Origin: Pseudomonas sp. RIT-PI-r
GTDB lineage: Bacteria; Pseudomonadota; Gammaproteobacteria; Pseudomonadales; Pseudomonadaceae
Direction of reading: 5' to 3'
Length of the DNA: 64,000 nt
Assembly: GCF_001297015.1 (NCBI RefSeq)
Contig: NZ_LIGE01000037.1
Span: 124,001-188,000, forward strand
Part shown: piece by piece, positions 1-7,917 of the stretch
How positions within the stretch are numbered: the stretch's first letter is position 1
Layout: each line of letters begins with the position of its first letter
Program-made: the position numbers and the translations under genes
The notes under the pieces: generated by a model
The model's input: the letters and a program-made list of their open reading frames with translations, nothing else
Told to the model about the DNA's origin: nothing
Databases searched by the model: none

Positions 1-1353
1 CTTCGACCAGTTGCCCCCTGAGACAATTGCGTCGAGGTACGGTGTGGGGTCTCCGCTGAAATGTATGTCCATGCGTACATCAGCGCCGTTATAGCCGGTG
101 CCGGAAAGCGTGACGGTTTCGCCGTTGAGCGTTGATCTGATCGTAGCCTGGGACGGCCGCACCCTAAGTCGCAACGTTGACGCACCGACTGAGGTCACAC
201 CGGAAAAGACATGCACCGCGGTCAATGAATAACTGCCTGGTATCAAACTCACGTTAAGCGGCACTTCCCAGGTTCCAGTGATGGAGTTTACCGAGCCCGT
301 CCCCAGGACTGTGCCGGCGACATCCCTTCTTATCTGGATGGTGCCCCCTTTGAACAGTGCATTGACCGTCCCTCCGACGGTGATTTGCATCTCTACTTCT
401 TGATTCTGGTTGTGGCTGGTAATGGACGGCGCACCGAGGACCAACAATTTGTGGTCTGGCGCCAACCAGTTTGAAGTGCCGGTTCCATAACGCTGCCAGG
501 CACTAAAGACCAACTCAGCGTTAGCTTGTGCATTGCTGCGTTCGAGAGTGGTCGTCCAGTTACCGTTGCCGTCGACGGGAATGTCCAGTTTGACGGACAC
601 TCCCCCCGGATGAGCTAGGTCGACCCGCGCGCCGGGAAGAGCCTTGCCGGTCAGGGTGAAGGTTTGCGCCACGACGGTGTTGAGAGTGGGCGAAGTTACC
701 GTGGGTGCCCGCAAAATAATAATCGTCCGTGGCAGGCTGCGAGACTCGACCTGCCAGTATGGCCCTCCTCCCGCAGCATAAACTTCGTAAAACCCGGTAG
801 ATAACGAGTCATACAGCGACAAGCTCCATCGATCGTTACCGGGCACGTTTATCCTGTCGCCCAGTCTGGCGTTATCGCTGGCCCGTCGAATTTCTACCCA
901 TCCCGAATGCCCCGAATCACCTGTCCCACTGAATGAGGGCGTAGTTGTGAAAATGCTGCCAGAGGGAGGAGCAGTAATCTCCACCGGCTCCGCCACATGA
1001 AACCACCCAGTGTCCATCCAGCCGCTCCATTTGCCATTGCCGTAGAGCCTGTAATGGATTGCGTTTCGACTTCTGCGCAAGCTGCTCCCTGGCGTGAACA
1101 CCAATGGATTTACATCCCCTTGATAATCCGACTTCATATATTTATGACTGTTTGTGTCGTAGTACTCCAGCTCGGCGGCAACGAGATTTTCTACAAAAGT
1201 CGTTGATCTGAACTGCGCACCACGCGGAACTACATATCCCCTTCCGGGAACCTCGAACTCAACAATCACGGCTTTTGCTTCGCCTTCAGAGTCGAGCTGG
1301 TCTGCCGTTTCTACAGGCTCAGGCAATGTGATTGAAAGGGTTTCATCAGCCAT
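1..1353 (-). CDS. Ig-like domain repeat protein, N-terminal part (runs off left edge)
   Basis: The minus strand is open without a stop from an ATG at 1353 to the first base of the window, giving 451 visible residues. The protein starts MADETLSITLPEPVETADQL and has no signal peptide. After about 110 residues it becomes a run of beta-rich modules of roughly 90-100 residues. Each has the look of bacterial Ig-like repeats: Pro-Thr-Val openings, GTGD and GKALPGA turns, and Gly-x-Trp near the module ends (GNWTTTLE, GTWEVPLN). Such repeats occur in large surface or secreted adhesin-like proteins, so a binding role at the cell surface or outside the cell is inferred, not shown. The start has only a weak GAG-type ribosome site. 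The C-terminus lies outside the window, so the full length, any secretion signal and any enzymatic domain cannot be judged. Confidence 0.7.
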   Translation of the reverse strand, partial: MADETLSITLPEPVETADQLDSEGEAKAVIVEFEVPGRGYVVPRGAQFRSTTFVENLVAAELEYYDTNSHKYMKSDYQGDVNPLVFTPGSSLRRSRNAIHYRLYGNGKWSGWMDTGWFHVAEPVEITAPPSGSIFTTTPSFSGTGDSGHSGWVEIRRASDNARLGDRINVPGNDRWSLSLYDSLSTGFYEVYAAGGGPYWQVESRSLPRTIIILRAPTVTSPTLNTVVAQTFTLTGKALPGARVDLAHPGGVSVKLDIPVDGNGNWTTTLERSNAQANAELVFSAWQRYGTGTSNWLAPDHKLLVLGAPSITSHNQNQEVEMQITVGGTVNALFKGGTIQIRRDVAGTVLGTGSVNSITGTWEVPLNVSLIPGSYSLTAVHVFSGVTSVGASTLRLRVRPSQATIRSTLNGETVTLSGTGYNGADVRMDIHFSGDPTPYLDAIVSGGNWSK

Positions 1354-1703
1354 GATCGAATCTCGCGCAGAGGAGTAATGAGTGCCAGTTGACTCCCGGT
1401 CACCAATCTCCGTCTACCTGTAAAATCTGACAGTCCTGACGAACGGTCGAATTTCACTGAGGTGTATTTCGCGTTGTTTTCCCGACACGCCAAGAGGCTA
1501 CGAAGCCTTATGCCTTTTGCCTGCATAGTCCTAAGAATCCAGCATCGGGTGATGGCGATCTGTCAATCGAAAGGGAGGGGCTTAACGGCGCAGAAGAGAT
1601 TGGCGAGTGAGCGGCCAAACGCGCTGAGCGGATGAAGATCAAGAGATCGCAGCCTGCGGCAGCTCCTACCGGAGAGCAGGTTGCGATCTTTGCCTGTGTT
1701 GTG
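1354..1703. other. non-coding gap between the Ig-like gene and the PilZ gene
   Basis: No convincing gene is seen here. It should contain the promoter of the leftward Ig-like gene (near 1354-1500) and the 3' region of the leftward PilZ gene. A degenerate REP copy lies at 1641-1691. The short minus-strand frame at 1311-1526 overlaps the Ig-like start in another frame and is taken as a shadow. Confidence 0.5.
1641..1691. repeat. degenerate REP palindrome (GCTGCCGCAGGCTGCGATC family)
   Basis: The left arm has the full AGATCGCAGCCTGCGGCAGC core followed by TCCTAC. The right arm keeps only GCAGGTTGCGATCTTT, so the second half of the usual pair is shortened. It sits just downstream of the PilZ gene. 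Confidence 0.6.
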
Positions 1704-2063
1704 TCAGGCCGAGGCCGGCAATGGCTGGAAGCTGAAATACTGCTTCAACGCCCTGACCAGTTGCGCATATTCGGCAGGCGGTCGATGCAGGCTGAAACCG
1801 GCGTCGTAGTGTTGCGGGGTCGCGTCCTCATGGCACCAGAGGCAACATGCCGTAAGGTCGATGACCTGTTGACAGCCATCGCCCATGGGGATTTTCAGGC
1901 GCAGCTTGAAATCAACACCAATCATCATCGGCAACTGACTGATCAGCATCAGTCCGTCTTCGGACACGTTGCCGATGAAACCGATGGGTTTGTCGGTGAC
2001 GCTGTTGAACACTCTGAGGAAATACGGCAATTGATGCCGTTCGATCCGGCGGTCGGTAAACAT
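1704..2063 (-). CDS. PilZ domain protein
   Basis: A 119-residue protein made almost entirely of one PilZ domain, the c-di-GMP receptor fold. The two c-di-GMP contact motifs are visible: RRIER (RxxxR, residues 5-9) and NVSEDG ((D/N)xSxxG, residues 32-37). The family predicts a small cytoplasmic c-di-GMP effector or adaptor; its target is unknown. I chose the ATG at 2063, just before the RRIER motif. An in-frame TTG at 2081 would add six residues and has a GGAG placed too close to it, so the start is not certain. The nearby sadC and bifA genes make and break the same second messenger, but nothing in the sequence ties them to this receptor. Confidence 0.8.
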   Translation of the reverse strand: MFTDRRIERHQLPYFLRVFNSVTDKPIGFIGNVSEDGLMLISQLPMMIGVDFKLRLKIPMGDGCQQVIDLTACCLWCHEDATPQHYDAGFSLHRPPAEYAQLVRALKQYFSFQPLPASA

Positions 2064-2291
2064 GCGCAGTTCGCCATGCAAGGCTCCATCACAGAGCCGC
2101 GCTGTGCTTCGGAACGAGCCTGTGGGCAGCCTCGCTCTCCCCGCTTCCGGTGTGCCGGTCGCTACGTCGCCGTCACTTGACCACTTGCCAGTCGCAGGTG
2201 TTGCCCCGGATCAGCGCCAATGCGCTGAAACCGGATCATTCGACTATAGCTCAGCCTGTACAGTCGGCCAGAGTTTGTATGACATCTGTCA

Positions 2292-2678
2292 TCAGAAACG
2301 CGTCGGGCGTACCACGGCGGCTGCACTGCGGGTCGGGTAATGGCCCAGGCTTTCCAGGGTTTCCAGACGGGCCCGGGCGCGGTAGGCGTATTCGCTGTTC
2401 GGGTAAGAGGCCATGATGAACTGATAGGTCTGCGCCGCATCGACAAACATCTTTTGCCGTTCCAGGCACTGGCCGCGCATCATCGACACTTCCGGCCACA
2501 CGTACGGGCGGGCGCGGCTGGCGCGTTCGACCTTGGACAGCTCGAGCATGACCTGTTCGCAATTGCCGCGATCATAGGCGCTGTAGGCGTTGTTCAAATG
2601 ATGGTTCATCGACCAACGGGTGCAGCCCGTGACGGCGAGGACGCTGAGGGCAAGGGCGGCAATGGGTACGAATCGCAT
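2292..2678 (-). CDS. small TPR-type lipoprotein
   Basis: A 128-residue protein with a type II signal peptide: hydrophobic residues 5-17, then the lipobox LAVTGC with the lipidated Cys at about residue 19. The rest is helical. The stretch around ERQKMFVDAAQTYQFIMASY followed by YPNSEYAYRARARLETL looks like a tetratricopeptide repeat (W/L..A...Y......P....A..R...L). It is likely an envelope lipoprotein that helps proteins meet each other; no specific partner can be named. AGGAG lies 7 bases before the ATG. It is transcribed away from pyk, with 172 bases between the two starts for both promoters. Confidence 0.75.
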   Translation of the reverse strand: MRFVPIAALALSVLAVTGCTRWSMNHHLNNAYSAYDRGNCEQVMLELSKVERASRARPYVWPEVSMMRGQCLERQKMFVDAAQTYQFIMASYPNSEYAYRARARLETLESLGHYPTRSAAAVVRPTRF

Positions 2679-2850
2679 GAGGGTTCTCCTGTCTTGAGCA
2701 ATGTATCGACCCAGGGTCGGAAATCTTCAGGCGCGTTTGTCCCAAAGTTGTCGCGTTCAATAAAGAAAGTATTAAGTAGTGCATTCGAACAATGACTACA
2801 CCCCAAGAGCATAGTAGCCTTCGCTAGCGCTTGAACTCAGGAGTCTTTGC

Positions 2851-4302
2851 ATGTCCGTCCGTCGTACCAAAATCGTCGCTACCCTTGGCCCGGCCAGTAA
2901 CTCGCCGGAAGTTCTCGAACAGCTGATTCTGGCTGGTCTGGACGTTGCCCGTCTGAACTTCTCCCACGGCACCCCCGACGAGCACAAGGCTCGCGCGAAG
3001 CTGGTGCGTGACCTGGCCGCCAAGCACGGCCGCTTCGTCGCCCTGCTCGGTGACCTGCAAGGCCCGAAAATCCGTATCGCCAAATTCGCCAACAAGAAGA
3101 TCGAGCTGAAGATCGGTGACCAGTTCACCTTCTCCACCAGCCATCCTCTGACCGAAGGCAACCAGCAAGTGGTCGGCATCGACTACCCGGATCTGGTCAA
3201 GGACTGCGGCGTGGGCGACGAGCTGCTGCTCGACGACGGCCGCGTGGTCATGCGCGTTGATACCCAGACTGACGACGCATTGCATTGCACCGTGACCATC
3301 GGCGGCCCGCTGTCCGATCACAAAGGTATCAACCGTCGCGGTGGCGGCCTGACTGCGCCGGCCCTGACTGAAAAAGACAAGGCCGACATCAAGCTCGCCG
3401 CGGAAATGGAAGTCGACTACCTCGCGGTGTCCTTCCCGCGTGACGCCGCCGACATGGAATACGCCCGTCAACTGCGCGACGAAGCCGGCGGTACTGCCTG
3501 GCTGGTGGCGAAGATCGAACGTGCCGAAGCCGTGGCCGACGACGAAACCCTCGACGGCCTGATCAAGGCGTCCGACGCGGTGATGGTTGCACGCGGTGAC
3601 TTGGGTGTGGAAATCGGCGACGCCGAGCTGGTGGGCATTCAGAAGAAAATCATTCTGCACGCACGCCGCCACAACAAGGCTGTGATCGTAGCGACGCAGA
3701 TGATGGAGTCGATGATCCAGAACCCGATGCCGACCCGCGCTGAAGTGTCCGACGTGGCCAACGCCGTGCTCGACTACACCGACGCCGTGATGTTGTCTGC
3801 CGAATCCGCTGCAGGTCTGTACCCGCTGGAAGCTGTGCAGGCGATGGCGCGCATCTGCGTCGGCGCTGAAAAGCACCCGACCGGCAAGACTTCCAGCCAC
3901 CGCATCGGCAAGGAATTCACCCGTTGCGACGAAAGCATCGCACTGGCGACCATGTACACCGCCAACCACTTCCCGGGCGTTAAAGCGATCATCGCGCTGA
4001 CCGAAAGTGGCTACACCCCGCTGATCATGTCGCGCATCCGTTCATCGGTGCCGATCTACGCGTTCTCGCCGCACCGTGAAACTCAGGCGCGTGCAGCGAT
4101 GTTCCGTGGCGTGTACACCGTACCGTTCGACCCGGCTTCGCTGGAACCGCACGAAGTCAGCCAGAAGGCGATCGACGAGCTGGTCAAGCGTGGCGTTGTG
4201 GAAAAAGGCGACTGGGTCATCCTGACCAAGGGCGACAGCTACCACACCACCGGCGGTACCAACGGCATGAAGATCCTGCACGTGGGCGACCCGCAGGTCT
4301 GA
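2851..4302 (+). CDS. pyk: pyruvate kinase
   Basis: Catalyses the last ATP-yielding step of glycolysis, phosphoenolpyruvate plus ADP to pyruvate plus ATP, in the cytoplasm. The 483-residue length is normal for the bacterial PykA type. The N-terminus RRTKIVATLGPAS and the RLNFSHG motif belong to the barrel domain. KIERAEAV (about residue 221) carries the active-site Lys and Glu, and MVARGDLGVEIG (about 246-257) is the Mg/substrate loop. ATQMMESM and DVANAVLDYTDAVMLS follow. The C-terminal allosteric domain starts near residue 350. AGGAG precedes the ATG by 8 bases, and a strong terminator follows at 4323. The neighbouring order (enoyl-CoA hydratase, ferredoxin reductase, sadC, fumarase) matches the P. 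aeruginosa pykA region. Confidence 0.97.
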   Translation: MSVRRTKIVATLGPASNSPEVLEQLILAGLDVARLNFSHGTPDEHKARAKLVRDLAAKHGRFVALLGDLQGPKIRIAKFANKKIELKIGDQFTFSTSHPLTEGNQQVVGIDYPDLVKDCGVGDELLLDDGRVVMRVDTQTDDALHCTVTIGGPLSDHKGINRRGGGLTAPALTEKDKADIKLAAEMEVDYLAVSFPRDAADMEYARQLRDEAGGTAWLVAKIERAEAVADDETLDGLIKASDAVMVARGDLGVEIGDAELVGIQKKIILHARRHNKAVIVATQMMESMIQNPMPTRAEVSDVANAVLDYTDAVMLSAESAAGLYPLEAVQAMARICVGAEKHPTGKTSSHRIGKEFTRCDESIALATMYTANHFPGVKAIIALTESGYTPLIMSRIRSSVPIYAFSPHRETQARAAMFRGVYTVPFDPASLEPHEVSQKAIDELVKRGVVEKGDWVILTKGDSYHTTGGTNGMKILHVGDPQV

Positions 4303-4322
4303 GTGACGCGCTGAAAAACAAG

Positions 4323-4354
4323 AGCCCCGGCATGTGAGTGCCGGGGCTTTTTGT
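4323..4354 (+). terminator. rho-independent terminator after pyk
   Basis: A 10-bp GC-rich stem (AGCCCCGGCA / TGCCGGGGCT) with a 6-base loop is followed by a T-rich tract (TTTTGTTTT), 20 bases after the pyk stop. Confidence 0.9.
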
Positions 4355-4387
4355 TTTCTGATCCAGGAGATGTGTCGACTGATCCGA

Positions 4388-4460
4388 CGCCATCGCGAGC
4401 AGGCTCACTCCTACAGTTGAAATGCATTCTCCTGTAGGAGTGAGCCTGCTCGCGATGGCG
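4388..4460. repeat. paired REP palindrome, GAGCCTGCTCGCGA family
   Basis: Two perfect 29-base inverted arms, 4388-4416 and 4432-4460, with the core TAGGAGTGAGCCTGCTCGCG and a 15-base spacer. It lies between the convergent 3' ends of pyk and the enoyl-CoA hydratase gene. Confidence 0.9.
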
Positions 4461-4481
4461 TCAATCCAGTCAGCGAACCTA

Positions 4482-5231
4482 TCAATGCCGTTTGATAAAC
4501 CCGGTCAACGCCGCCAACGCTTCCGGCGAGCGCAGTCTTTGAGTGAACAATGCGCCCTCCTCCTCGATCACCTTACGAATCAACTCGCGATCCGGCGCCC
4601 TCATCAATTGCTTGCTGATGCGCACCGCTTCGGCCGGTAACTCATCGAAACGCAGCGCCACTTCCCGTGCCTTGCGCAACGCCGCATCACCACTGCCCAA
4701 CGCCTCGGTGGCAATCCCCCACTGCGCGGCCTGTTCACCGCTAAAGCCTTCGCCGAGCAACAACAACTCCGCCGCTTTGGCCTGCCCGAGCAAACGCGGC
4801 AGGATCAAGCTGGAGCCAAATTCCGGGCACAAACCAAGATTGACGAACGGCATACGCAAGCGCGCATCGCGGCTGACGTAGACCAGATCGCAATGCAGCA
4901 ACAGCGTGGTGCCGATACCCACGGCAGCGCCCGCCACAGCGGCAACCACCGGTTTGCGGCACTCAAGCAGACTGAGCATGAAGTGAAACACCGGGCTGTC
5001 GAGGTCGCTCGGTGGTTGCTGGACGAAGTCGGCGATATCGTTGCCAGCGGTGAAGCACTCGGCGCTGCCGGTGATCTGCACGGCGTTGATGGCGGGGTCG
5101 CTGTCGGCCTGTTGCAGGGCTTCGGCGAGAAGGCTGTACATCGCACGGGTCAGGGCGTTTTTCTTGTCCGGGCGGTTGAGGCGCAGGGTCAGCAGACCGC
5201 GTTCGCGTTCAAGCAGGATGGCGTCAGTCAT
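4482..5231 (-). CDS. enoyl-CoA hydratase/isomerase family protein
   Basis: A 249-residue crotonase-fold protein, the usual single-domain length. The fold signature is present: LNRPDKKNALT near residue 18, then FTAGNDIADF (CoA/oxyanion loop) and AVAGAAVGIGTTLLLHCDLV (oxyanion hole). The Glu in CPEFGSSLILPRLLG sits at the position of a general acid/base. The family hydrates or isomerises enoyl-CoA thioesters in fatty-acid or related acid breakdown; the exact substrate cannot be told. It lies 28 bases after the ferredoxin reductase gene and is probably cotranscribed with it and sadC. The ribosome site before the ATG at 5231 is weak (GAGAG). Confidence 0.88.
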   Translation of the reverse strand: MTDAILLERERGLLTLRLNRPDKKNALTRAMYSLLAEALQQADSDPAINAVQITGSAECFTAGNDIADFVQQPPSDLDSPVFHFMLSLLECRKPVVAAVAGAAVGIGTTLLLHCDLVYVSRDARLRMPFVNLGLCPEFGSSLILPRLLGQAKAAELLLLGEGFSGEQAAQWGIATEALGSGDAALRKAREVALRFDELPAEAVRISKQLMRAPDRELIRKVIEEEGALFTQRLRSPEALAALTGFIKRH

Positions 5232-5259
5232 GGTGGCTCTCGCATCGCAAGTTCAGCGC

Positions 5260-6195
5260 TCAACCACGGCTGAGAAAGACGTCGGCCAGCAGTTGATTAC
5301 GCGGTAATCCAGCCAGATACAGACGTCGGGCGAAGGCATCGACACTGGCGGTCGAGCCGCAGACTAAGGCCAGGGTTTGCCGGGAAACAAGGCGCAGTTG
5401 CGCCAAAGCGGCGGCTGACTCTGCCGTCGTCCACAGCTCGACGCTGAGGTTTTCGCGCTGCGCGGCCAGCGCGGCAAGGGGTTTGGCCAGATAGTGCTCG
5501 CGCTCGTCATGAGCCAGGTGAATGACGCGGATCGCGCCTTGGTGATCCTGCCGCAAGGCTTCGCGCAATACGCCGAACAAGGGGCCCAGTCCGGTGCCGG
5601 CGGCCAGCAGCCACAGCGGTCGCGTGTGCCAGTCGGGATCGTAATGCAGTGCGCCGCCACGCAGCTCGCCGAGGCGGATCGGATCGCCAATCTGCAAGCG
5701 CCGCGCGGCATCGCTGAATTCGCCGGGCAGTCGGCAATCGAGGTGGAACTCGAGAAAGCGGTCTTCTTCCGGCAGGCTCGCCAGCGAATACGGCCGGGCG
5801 ATGTGATCGATCCACAGCACCAGATGTTGCCCGGCGCTGTAGCGCAATGGCCGCTGCGGCGTCAGGCGCAAACGCAGGACGTTGTCGCTGAGCCAGTCCA
5901 GCGCTTCGACGGTTGCCGGGCGACCGTCGGTGAGCGGGTCGAAGGTATGCAGCTGCAGGTCTTCGATGACCTGACACTGGCACGCCAGGCGCCAACCGTC
6001 CTGGCGCTGCTCCGCGCTCAAGGCATCCGGGCGACTGTCGGCGGGCGAACCTTGCACACATTGCACCAGACAGGCATGACAACTGCCGGCGCGGCAACTG
6101 TAGGGGACGGCGACACCGTTCTGATTCAGCGTATCGAGCAGATTGGTGCCCGATACCACTGACCAGTACCGATCACCGACACGAAGTTCAGGCAT
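5260..6195 (-). CDS. ferredoxin-NAD(P)H reductase with N-terminal 2Fe-2S domain
   Basis: A 311-residue electron-transfer protein. Residues 1-90 are a plant-type 2Fe-2S ferredoxin domain with cluster cysteines C34, C39, C42 and C72 (SCRAGSCHAC and LACQ). The rest is an FNR-type reductase: RPYSLAS binds FAD, and GTGLGPLFGVL plus LVCGS bind NAD(P)H. It resembles reductases that feed electrons to oxygenases, as in CDP-6-deoxy-glucose reductase-like or phenol hydroxylase reductases, but no oxygenase partner is next to it. The ATG at 6195 overlaps the last 8 bases of sadC, so the two are probably translationally coupled. A longer frame reaching 6291 would lie inside sadC and was not used. Confidence 0.88.
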   Translation of the reverse strand: MPELRVGDRYWSVVSGTNLLDTLNQNGVAVPYSCRAGSCHACLVQCVQGSPADSRPDALSAEQRQDGWRLACQCQVIEDLQLHTFDPLTDGRPATVEALDWLSDNVLRLRLTPQRPLRYSAGQHLVLWIDHIARPYSLASLPEEDRFLEFHLDCRLPGEFSDAARRLQIGDPIRLGELRGGALHYDPDWHTRPLWLLAAGTGLGPLFGVLREALRQDHQGAIRVIHLAHDEREHYLAKPLAALAAQRENLSVELWTTAESAAALAQLRLVSRQTLALVCGSTASVDAFARRLYLAGLPRNQLLADVFLSRG

Positions 6196-7306
6196 CGATG
6201 TTCTCCCACGCCGCCGCACAGCGATTGCGACCGTCACGCTTGGCCCGGTACAGCGCCTGATCGGCGCGCTGCAAGGCATCGTCCAGGTCATCGCCCAGTT
6301 CCAGCAGGGTCATGCCGGCGGACAGGCTAAGGTTGCGCACATTCAGACCCACCAGTTCGACATCGGTAAAGGCAATGCGCAGACGCTCGCAACACGCGGT
6401 CAATCGGTCGGCATCGCAATCGGGCAGCAGCACCACGAATTCCTCACCACCATAGCGCGCCAGGACATCGCCGTCGCGCAGGCAGGCGCCGGCGACACCG
6501 GCGAAAGCCTGCAACACTTGGTCGCCAGCGGCATGCCCGTGCAGATCGTTGATGCGTTTGAAGTGGTCGAGGTCGATCAGCGCCAGACCATGAGCCACAC
6601 CGTTGTCCATCGCATTCAGTTCGCGTGAAGCCAGACGCAGGAAATGCCGACGGTTGAACAGCCCGGTCAACTCGTCGGTGGCCACCAGGTCTTCGAGTTG
6701 GCGCATCATTCCGCGCAGGGTGTCCTGATGCGCCTGCAAGGCAAAACGACGCTGGCGCTGGCGTTGCCGCGAGACCTGCACGAAGCGCGCATAAAGCACC
6801 AGCCATGCCAGCACCATCGCCAGAATGCACACCTGCAACGCCGCGAGCGCAGGCTCCGGCAACAGAAAGTGATAACCGTCCCACAGGGTGATCGCGCAAA
6901 AGCTGAAGAACACCAGCAGCGCACAGCGAATGAATGCACGCCGAGTGAGGTGGAACAGGCCGAACAGCAGAATCAAAACATAGAAGACCAGAAACGCCCC
7001 GCGCGCTTCATCCAGATGGGCGATCAGCCAGGTCTGCCAGCCAAGCCCGAGGAGGACTTGCACTTCGGTCAGGCTGGGGTCGGCGAAGCGTTGGTTACGT
7101 CCGGTCCAGAACAGCACGAACAGGGTCGCCTGGCTGCTCACCACCAAGGCGCTGCCAATGGCCACGGAACTGAGGGTCTGGTCGTAATGCCCGGTAAAAA
7201 ACGCCAGCCACAGCAGCAGCAAAGCCAATCCGTAGGTGGCTGCAGCGAGGGCAAAACGTTTTAGTAAAAGACGTTGAATGGCGTTATGGGTCAATCGTTG
7301 ACTCAC
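6188..7306 (-). CDS. sadC: membrane diguanylate cyclase, SadC type
   Basis: Makes cyclic di-GMP from two GTP. The 372-residue protein has about six hydrophobic membrane segments in residues 15-185. A short linker then leads to a complete GGDEF domain. The active site reads GGEEF (in LARYGGEEFVVLLPD), and an RxxD inhibitory site (RDGD) lies exactly five residues before it, so both activity and product inhibition should be intact. Its place between the ferredoxin reductase and fumarase genes matches sadC (PA4332) of P. aeruginosa, where the enzyme promotes surface attachment and reduces swarming. The start used is a GTG at 7306 without a clear Shine-Dalgarno, so the first residues are uncertain. 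Confidence 0.88.
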   Translation of the reverse strand: MSQRLTHNAIQRLLLKRFALAAATYGLALLLLWLAFFTGHYDQTLSSVAIGSALVVSSQATLFVLFWTGRNQRFADPSLTEVQVLLGLGWQTWLIAHLDEARGAFLVFYVLILLFGLFHLTRRAFIRCALLVFFSFCAITLWDGYHFLLPEPALAALQVCILAMVLAWLVLYARFVQVSRQRQRQRRFALQAHQDTLRGMMRQLEDLVATDELTGLFNRRHFLRLASRELNAMDNGVAHGLALIDLDHFKRINDLHGHAAGDQVLQAFAGVAGACLRDGDVLARYGGEEFVVLLPDCDADRLTACCERLRIAFTDVELVGLNVRNLSLSAGMTLLELGDDLDDALQRADQALYRAKRDGRNRCAAAWENIDA

Positions 7307-7441
7307 CGTGCGATAGGAGGCTGACTGAGTGTCCTACTCTACAGACCGGCTGCCACTTTAGAGGCGTAGTCGATAAATGACCACCGATTTTCGGGCTCGA
7401 AATTTGACGTCAAAAGTGTGGCCTGCGTATACCGCCAAAAG

Positions 7442-7694
7442 CCCCTCACCCTAGCCCTCTCCCAGAGAGAGAGGGGACTGACCGAGTTGTTTGCTGGCAA
7501 TACGCCGACCTGAAATACCGAGCCGAACTCAGGTTAGAACAACATAAGATCGGCTCCCTTTCCCGAGCTGAACTCAGGTTTGAACAGCACGAAGATCAGC
7601 TCCCTTTCTCGAGTCGAACTCAAGTTTGAACAACATGAAGATCGGCTCCCTTTCCCCCTCGCCCCCTTTGGGGGAGAGGGTTGGGGTGAGGGGG
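7442..7694. mobile_element. terminal-inverted-repeat element A (MITE-like), carrying three tandem 46-bp units
   Basis: The ends are imperfect inverted repeats: CCCCTCACCCTAGCCCTCTC at 7442 and the complement of GGAGAGGGTTGGGGTGAGGG ending near 7694. Inside the left end is GGGGACTGACCGAG. The same end sequence occurs in two other intergenic elements of this window (20853-21013 and 30324-30500). No transposase frame is present, so it would have to be moved by an enzyme encoded elsewhere. It lies between the divergent sadC and fumarase genes. Confidence 0.65.
7518..7654. repeat. three tandem copies of a 45-46 bp unit
   Basis: Units at 7518-7562, 7563-7608 and 7609-7654 share the pattern CGAGC(T)GAACTCAGGTTTGAA then CA(A/G)CA(T/C)GAAGATCGGCTCCCTTTC, with a few substitutions and one 1-base deletion. 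They lie inside element A. Confidence 0.85.
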
Positions 7695-7917
7695 TAGATC
7701 TTGAAGTGCAAACCCGCTGTCCGATATTCGCCCACCCATGCGACCAACGAATGACTGCCGGCGCGTGTACGCCCCATCGAGGCGGGGTATACTGCCGCGC
7801 CTTTTTAGCGTCGCGCCAGCAGCCCCGGCGTGCCTTGAAAGGTGCTTGCGACCGACCGATGTACCCAAGCCGCAGGCACCTTATTGAATGTTCCCGTCTT
7901 TTAGAGGAGCGCGACTC

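Noticed and set aside
1311..1526. 71-codon minus-strand frame over the start of the Ig-like gene
   Set aside because: Overlaps the open Ig-like frame in another phase and has no ribosome site or signature.
7518..7654. tandem units considered as a CRISPR array
   Set aside because: The units are contiguous and nearly identical over their whole length, with no unique spacers and no cas genes.
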